Position numbers and translations under genes: made by a program
Shown: in pieces, positions 58,087 to 64,000 of the stretch
How positions within the stretch are numbered: position 1 is the first letter of the stretch
Layout of the letters: each line of letters opens with the position of its first letter
Source: Paramecium octaurelia
Lineage: Eukaryota > Ciliophora > Oligohymenophorea > Peniculida > Parameciidae
Direction: 5' to 3'
Assembly (NCBI GenBank): GCA_905182995.1
Contig: CAJJDP010000067.1
Span: forward strand, 197,679 to 261,678
DNA: 64,000 nt
Notes under the pieces: model-generated
Told to the model about the DNA's origin: nothing
Seen by the model: the letters and a program-made list of their open reading frames with translations, nothing else
The model's database searches: none

Positions 58087-59088
58087 TCATCTGAATGTTT
58101 TTTAGCCTCTATTCTCAAGGTGAGATTGAATCATAGAATTTCGTTCATTAATTTTTTGGTCTTAGCTAGGTTCTAGTGGCATTTAATATAGTCCTATCCA
58201 ATCTTAACGCTTATTGGGATCAGGCTGTATGCACTATGTGATAAAGGTCATCAAATTCTTGGAGTAAAATTAATCTAGCCATTTCAAAGGGTTTTCGAAA
58301 GCTTAAAACAAGGTGAGACATTACAGGAGCACAATCCTATAAAGCATAATCCTAATATGCTTACCCAAAAGCAAATACATCTACTTTGAATGGATTAATT
58401 TATGCTGTTTCTAATAGACTGGCTTCTGAATTAAAAAATGGTTTGGTTTCTGGGGCCAGAAATACTTAAATTTCAGGGTCCTTCGTTTGTTAATATTTAA
58501 TGAAATTGCCCCATCTACCACCAATTAATTCTTAATCATAGACTCTATAGAGAAGATACTCTTCATCAAAATAGATGGTCTTGGTGGTAATCATTCCATG
58601 GGGAATATTATTATTTTAAAAGAAATGCATAGCTTGCATCACTCCCTTAATAAGACACCAAACTTCTGGTTCAGGTATCAAATATCGCTTAGCTTATCTT
58701 CTCTCTGTTAATTCATGCAAAGTTAATTGACCATATTCAAAAAAAACAAAAATCTAAAATACTTCGGTCTATCCAAATTAGCCGGGTTTCATTGTTTTTT
58801 GGCTTTCACTTTCAATCGAATAGAAAATATGTGGTTGTTTGATCTTACAACGCTCCTTATATTGCTTGAGTAACTGCTATTATTGGTTGACATCCATCTA
58901 TTAAACTGGAACAGAACACACCAATTTCGAAACCATATATCTGTTAGGAACGTACATTTGTACTTTGCAAAGGGATGGAATCTAAACAATCGCAATTGTC
59001 CTCGCTAGGGGCAGAAGATGTTGTCTACAAATTTCAATTCCTCGAAGTTGTTTAGTACAAGTGTCTTTGGATCCCCTCTTTTCGCCAT
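58087..59088 (-). CDS. Protein pseudokinase
   Basis: A protein kinase fold can be followed from FVFFEYGQLTLHELTERRQ (hinge) through VWCLIKGVMQAMHFFQNNNI, the catalytic-loop position HGMITTKTIYFDEEY, the metal-loop position YRVYDQELIGG, the APE-like VFLAPETKPFF, and VDVFAFG (subdomain IX Asp) to IQPDPNKRQDW (subdomain XI). The catalytic Asp of HRD and the DFG aspartate pattern are absent, and no ATP-binding Lys is clear. It is therefore a pseudokinase, likely a scaffold or regulator. A 28-base intron is placed near 58,350; at least one more short intron lies in the 5' region around 58,900-59,000, where the exact join is unresolved. Start MAKRGDPKTLVLNNFEEL. Confidence 0.75.
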
Positions 59089-59174
59089 TCAATTTTAATT
59101 TTAATGTTATAATAGCATATTAAATTGAAATTACATACAATAATAGTTAACTTGATTTATATATGAAATCATAA

Positions 59175-60404
59175 TCATATAGGATCTTCAAGGAGTTGGT
59201 TCTCCTCCGATTCTTGAACTGCGATGCTTTGAGTTATTTTGAGCATGTCATTGCCTATTTCATAACTTCTGATCAATAGAACAATAAATGCAAAAATAGT
59301 AGAAATCAATGGATTGACACTAGCCAAACCATAGGCATTTAATCTCCTATCTCCTCTCAGTGTTTCATTGATTTTCCTCACTTTCTTCTCTGTTAAATCA
59401 TTAACTGTTGCATTTTACAACTTGTTCTAAATATCAAAATCTGTAGCCAATTAATCTCTACTATCAACATCAAATATAAGCATAATTAATCCTAATACCT
59501 TCTCTACTAATTTGTTTTAATCGTATTTTGCAATAAATTTAAATTGTAAATACTCCTTCTCTGTTAATGACTCTAATATCTTTTCTAACTAATAAGCTAT
59601 GTTTTTTAATCTCATGTCTATAATCAATAAATCAATTTAATTACTTAAGTCTTTTAGTTTCTTCTATTCTGAAATTGGAGGCAGCTAACTTTATTGTTAT
59701 TGTTGTTATTGAGATTTCTTGGCTGGTTTGAATCCTGGGTTCTCTGCGTAAAAGTGGCCAGGTCTGTTTTATAATCTGTCTTCTGGTTTTGCAAATTTAG
59801 CTTATTGATGAAATTGTGGAATCTCTATTTGGGTTTTGGGCAACTTTGCTTAAACTTTAATGATCTTGCCCTATGCTAAACTCTATTGATGGAGTGCCTC
59901 TTGTTATTTCTACTCTTCTTCCTCCTGTTGAATTACTTTAGTATACAAATTATTCAATAAGTCTTTTGATCTTTCAACAATAATTCTATAATGAGATGGT
60001 TCAAATCTATACAATGGATTGTACTATTGAATTGCTGATATAATTAACACATTTTCAACATCTATTCAAATTATGCTAGATTTCATTACTAAATTTTTAT
60101 AATAAATGCAACAATTTTTCTCCACTTCCTTCCAAAGTTTCATCTTCATGGAAACCTTCTATGATTCTATTTTCTTATTATTCTTGTCCTGGCTTATCTT
60201 GAGTAACAAAAAACTATTGTTGTTCATAAACTCTATATGCATAACTGAATCTGTTATATCTCCTGAATTTGTCATTTGTTTTAATATAATCCATAATAAT
60301 ATTGATCTAGTCCTAATGTGCAATGGCTGCACAGAATGATCTAAAATTGCCATATGAGTTTTAGACTTGATTCCCAAAAATAATATTCTTGAATAGATTG
60401 TCAT
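59175..60404 (-). CDS. Orphan protein of 391 residues
   Basis: Introns of 26 and 28 bases close the frame from ATG 60404. The N-terminus reads MTIYSRILFLGIKSFCAAIA then HQDQINIIMDYIKTND. The middle is Gln-rich with a Pro-rich stretch (QSQLPPISEQKKLKDLSNQI). A helical C-terminal third (NIAYQLEKILESLTEKEYLQ, NKLVEKVLGLIMLIFDVDS) is followed by LASVNPLISTIFAFIVLLIR, which could be a membrane segment or a buried helix. No family recognised. Confidence 0.65.
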
Positions 60405-60702
60405 TATTATTATTTTCTTTTTAATCCATTTTATATAATATATTGAATATTAAAGTAATTATAATATTTTAAGAAATTATTATATTTTGAGTATCACATT
60501 AGTAATATTTTATTGATCTTCCATTTAAGTTACTAAATCATAAGATATATTATATTTATATATCCTAATTTATATAAACTTCAAAATCATTTTAGATAGA
60601 TTTAAGTATTACTTATAAGTTGAAGAATCATTAGCATTAGCTTATTTTAGTAGTCCATATTTATGGGATATTAATGAATAAAATAAATTTTATTTAATGT
60701 TT
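60405..60702. other. Spacer, no gene seen
   Basis: About 300 strongly AT-rich bases, presumably the promoter of the orphan gene to its left and the 3' end of the surface-protein gene to its right. Confidence 0.45.
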
Positions 60703-61524
60703 TCAATGTAATATAAATGTCAACAATAGGACTCCTAATTGGATGGAATAACTATTAGGAAGATCATTGTCATCTAGATCATCACATGCAACGCATAATT
60801 TTTGATCTTCTGACCATCTATAGTTGTTAAGAGTGTAAGTGTTGCAATTACTCTATGCTATTTTTGAGGCATCTGTCCCTTCCACACATTTATTTGTATC
60901 AGTATTCCAACTACAATATGTATATTAATTTCCACTTCCACTCACATACGTAAGTAAACACTAAGTCTATGCAAAGTCAGAACATTTCTTTTCTCTGCAA
61001 TTTCCATTCTCGTAATAGCAACCAGATTCTAAGCATAAGTCTTAAAAATCTGCTAATCCTCCACAACTTGGAATGTTTGGTAAAGAATCACAGGTAGACG
61101 CCTTACTCCATTAACAGTGAGAATCCATTGAATCATAGCTTTCATTGCACTCATCTTTTGTTGTCTTAGATGAGCATTTCTCTACTTATAAAGTAGTGCA
61201 TGTCTCATTAACAACCTTACAAAGACCTGATGGGCATTGTTTATCGGTATAATCTGAACAGGTTGTAAATTCAGCACACTCTTGATTCTTATTCCAAAAG
61301 CATCCCAGCTCTACTTAGCAAGTGATTGCTTCTGTGTAACTATCACATATGGCATAAATATCAATGCATTCTTTATCATTTGGATCCCATTGACACCATG
61401 ATTTTTAGTTAATACAATCAGCTTCTGTTAAGAGACTGCATGAGCAATGTTTTGAAGAATCAAAGCTTATACCTTTGACTACAAAAGCACTTAAAGTAAC
61501 AGTAAACAAGATCTTAAACAACAT
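60703..61524 (-). CDS. Cysteine-rich GPI-tailed surface protein
   Basis: An intronless 273-residue frame. N-terminal signal peptide (MLFKILFTVTLSAFVVKG), then a cysteine-rich ectodomain with repeated modules of the C-x-W form (DCINQKSWCQWDPNDKEC, SHCQWSKASTCDSLPN, YTYCSWNTDTNKCVEG), and a C-terminal hydrophobic tail (SYSIQLGVLLLTFILH) directly at the stop, the classic GPI-attachment layout. The CxW-type periodic cysteines resemble those of ciliate immobilisation antigens, so I read it as a small surface-antigen-like protein. No Ser/Thr-rich central repeats are seen. The start ATG gives the signal peptide directly. Confidence 0.85.
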
Positions 61525-62054
61525 TTTAAAAATTCAGAAAAATTAATTTCTTGACCCCCATTTAAGAATGCAAAATAAATACGAATTCACATTAAATAAA
61601 CAAACAGGCTTTATCAAGTGGATTATTTATTTTACTTGAAATTATTTCTAAGTGAACCCTCACTATGTGAACTAAAACTGTTAATTTATAATTAACTTAA
61701 AGAAAATAAAAATAATATTATTAAAAACAAAAATCCAGAAAATCTGATCTACTCTTATTAGTTTTTCAAATATCTTTACATTATTTTATTTTGCTAAAAG
61801 GCTAATCATTTTAGCTATTTATGTGTTGAATTTATATCTAATATGATATAATAATTTTGACCTATCTACTAATTTGATGTTCATGAAAATATGATAAAAA
61901 TCATAATCGTCCATTTAACCTCTTAGAAATATAATTCTATAAATAATTTTATAAAAGAATTCTAGAAAGAAGTACTTATGATATTAGTTTTAATAATTAT
62001 TATTTATCTGTATTATATATCACACGTGCACATGACTTTTCAATCTTCAAAATC
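61525..62054. other. Spacer, no gene seen
   Basis: About 530 AT-rich bases separating the surface-protein start from the RRM-protein stop. Open frames on the + strand from about 61,978 are the opposite strand of the RRM gene or low-complexity. It should include the promoter of the surface-protein gene. Confidence 0.45.
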
Positions 62055-63035
62055 TCATTATTTGGATACTATGTTAAATACTAATATATTACTTTGTTTA
62101 AAGGTAATACGGGAATCGCCAAATTATCTTCCGTTTTACTTCAAAATTAAATACATAAGATTTTCATTCTATAAAAGGAGTTACCCTGAAGGTTTTTAGT
62201 TGGGTCTTTTGAGTTCAATTTCATCGATTTTGCAGTTAGTTTGACTAACAATCCAATTGATGAATTCTTGATTAGTTTTTTTGGAATCCAGATTTTCAAA
62301 GGCTATCTTATATCCATCATCTTCCTATTCTACTTATTCCTATTGATTGTTTTTGGAATAGTTGGAGTTATTTGAAAATTGCTTTCCGTTATTGAATTTG
62401 GCTTCTCTGACAAAGATTTGAATTTCATTGCTTGTATATTTGCCATCCTATTGTGAACAATAACAATTACTTTTTCTTGCAATCTAAATTTTCTGCCTTC
62501 CAAAATTAACAATTTCTAGACTTTGTCTGCTCCTGTAACAACGACATATCCTTTGGTAGCTTATTTCTATACTTTTTTGCACTCTTCAATTTCCCCCTGT
62601 TTCAAATCGCATCTATCCAAAATATAATTAATGATTTGGATGGGCACTGTATTTGGGGGTAGATTTTAGATTTCAACAACTGGGGTAATAAATTGACAAA
62701 ATACCAAACTTTTGTTTAGAGTTGTCTGGAACACTGTCAAGGTATTTTTACTTTTTCTTGACTTCTCTTTCAATGGTTTTCCCACCCTTGTATCCACCAG
62801 GGATTCTGTACCCATTCATATCATAGAAGTTGTAATCTTCATCGAAATAGCCAGCAGGTTCTCCATCTCTGTCATAGTAATTTAATGCTTTGTCTACCCA
62901 ACTCCCGTAATCATCAACAATATAAATGTCGGTTGAGCTATCGGATTATGCAATTCTGAATCCTTCTCCCTCAGGACCATCGTATTAAATATACTAATCA
63001 AAAAGAGCTGGGTTATGAGATGGTTTGTGTGTCAT
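62055..63035 (-). CDS. RRM-type RNA-binding protein
   Basis: Introns of 25 and 23 bases close a 310-residue frame from ATG 63035. Residues about 1 to 95 are Tyr/Asp/Gly-rich (GSWVDKALNYYDRDGEPAGY, RIPGGYKGGKTIEREVKKK). Then come two RRM-like segments: VVEIQNLPPNTVPIQIINYI, with ATKGYVVVTGADKVQKLLIL then EGRKFRLQEKDG, and KIAFENLDSKKTNQEFINWI, ending LKQNGRQFGDSRITFKQ. The beta-strand positions fit RRMs, although the RNP aromatic residues are weak. It probably binds RNA; target and pathway are unknown. Confidence 0.75.
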
Positions 63036-63051
63036 TAATAAAATAAATAAT

Positions 63052-63080
63052 TATAATAATAATAATAATATATATATATA
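63052..63080. repeat. AAT/AT microsatellite
   Basis: A run of ATA units passing into a pure AT run just upstream of the RRM gene start, in the spacer shared with the MAP kinase gene. Simple-sequence repeat. Confidence 0.7.
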
Positions 63081-63213
63081 AGAGGTATTCAAAATGATAA
63101 CTACTAATAGATGAATAGTGGAATGATTGCGAAGATCAAGGATGTTATTTATGTTACTTCATTTCAAATGGGATTTGTACTGATCGAATATTTTTATAAA
63201 ATAAATAATATTA

Positions 63214-64000
<787 letters not shown>

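Noticed and set aside
61978-62199. Plus-strand 73-codon frame
   Set aside because: Lies partly over the 3' end of the RRM gene and otherwise in AT-rich spacer; no protein-like features.

Overview
This window is almost certainly macronuclear DNA of a ciliate, most likely a Paramecium species. TAA and TAG are read as sense (glutamine) throughout the recognisable genes and every confident gene ends in TGA. Introns are tiny (about 19 to 33 bases, GT...AG, mostly GTA...TAG). The DNA is AT-rich and genes are packed on both strands with very short spacers. I saw no tRNA, rRNA, CRISPR array or recognisable transposon or virus-like element. Gene models are hand-built; where the intron lengths make the frame close exactly, this is said or implied by a stated protein length.

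Layout. 1-13 kb: a partial coiled-coil gene, dynein light chain LC8, a decayed membrane-protein gene, a kinesin, a divergent coiled-coil protein, outer-arm dynein intermediate chain (DNAI1/IC1 type), a helical-repeat protein and a decayed copy of splicing factor ISY1. 13.7-22.3 kb: a large orphan protein, a Tctex1-type dynein light chain, a KDEL-receptor-like protein, a tubulin-ligase-like glutamylase, a Rab GTPase, a kynurenine-type aminotransferase and a cyclophilin. 22.3-31.7 kb: a small helical protein, an ankyrin-repeat protein, a PH-START-oxysterol-binding fusion, a 1.26-kb gene-poor stretch, a poorly resolved gene and a CaMK-like kinase. 32.1-40.7 kb: one 8.6-kb inositol-trisphosphate-receptor-type calcium-channel gene with a single in-frame TGA near its pore. 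40.8-49.2 kb: a basic orphan protein, KTI12, a coiled-coil protein, a ULK/ATG1-like kinase and importin alpha, the last inside an exact 1,345-bp tandem duplication joined by a single N, which looks like an assembly artefact. 49.3-64 kb: a Kelch-RING protein, U1-70K, an NDUFAF2-like factor, two orphans, a serine-carboxypeptidase homologue lacking its nucleophile, a Myb-like protein, a broken orphan gene, a pseudokinase, an orphan, a GPI-tailed cysteine-rich surface protein, an RRM protein and the start of a MAP kinase.

Functionally the window mixes ciliary motor and microtubule genes (LC8, Tctex1, dynein IC, kinesin, TTLL) with membrane traffic and lipid transfer (KDEL receptor, Rab, OSBP fusion), calcium and kinase signalling, RNA processing (U1-70K, ISY1 relic, RRM protein, KTI12) and nuclear import. 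It looks like an ordinary core-genome region, not an accessory island. The most notable items are the interrupted IP3 receptor, the PH-START-ORD fusion, the enzyme homologues that have lost catalytic residues, and divergent start codons only 10 to 11 bases apart.
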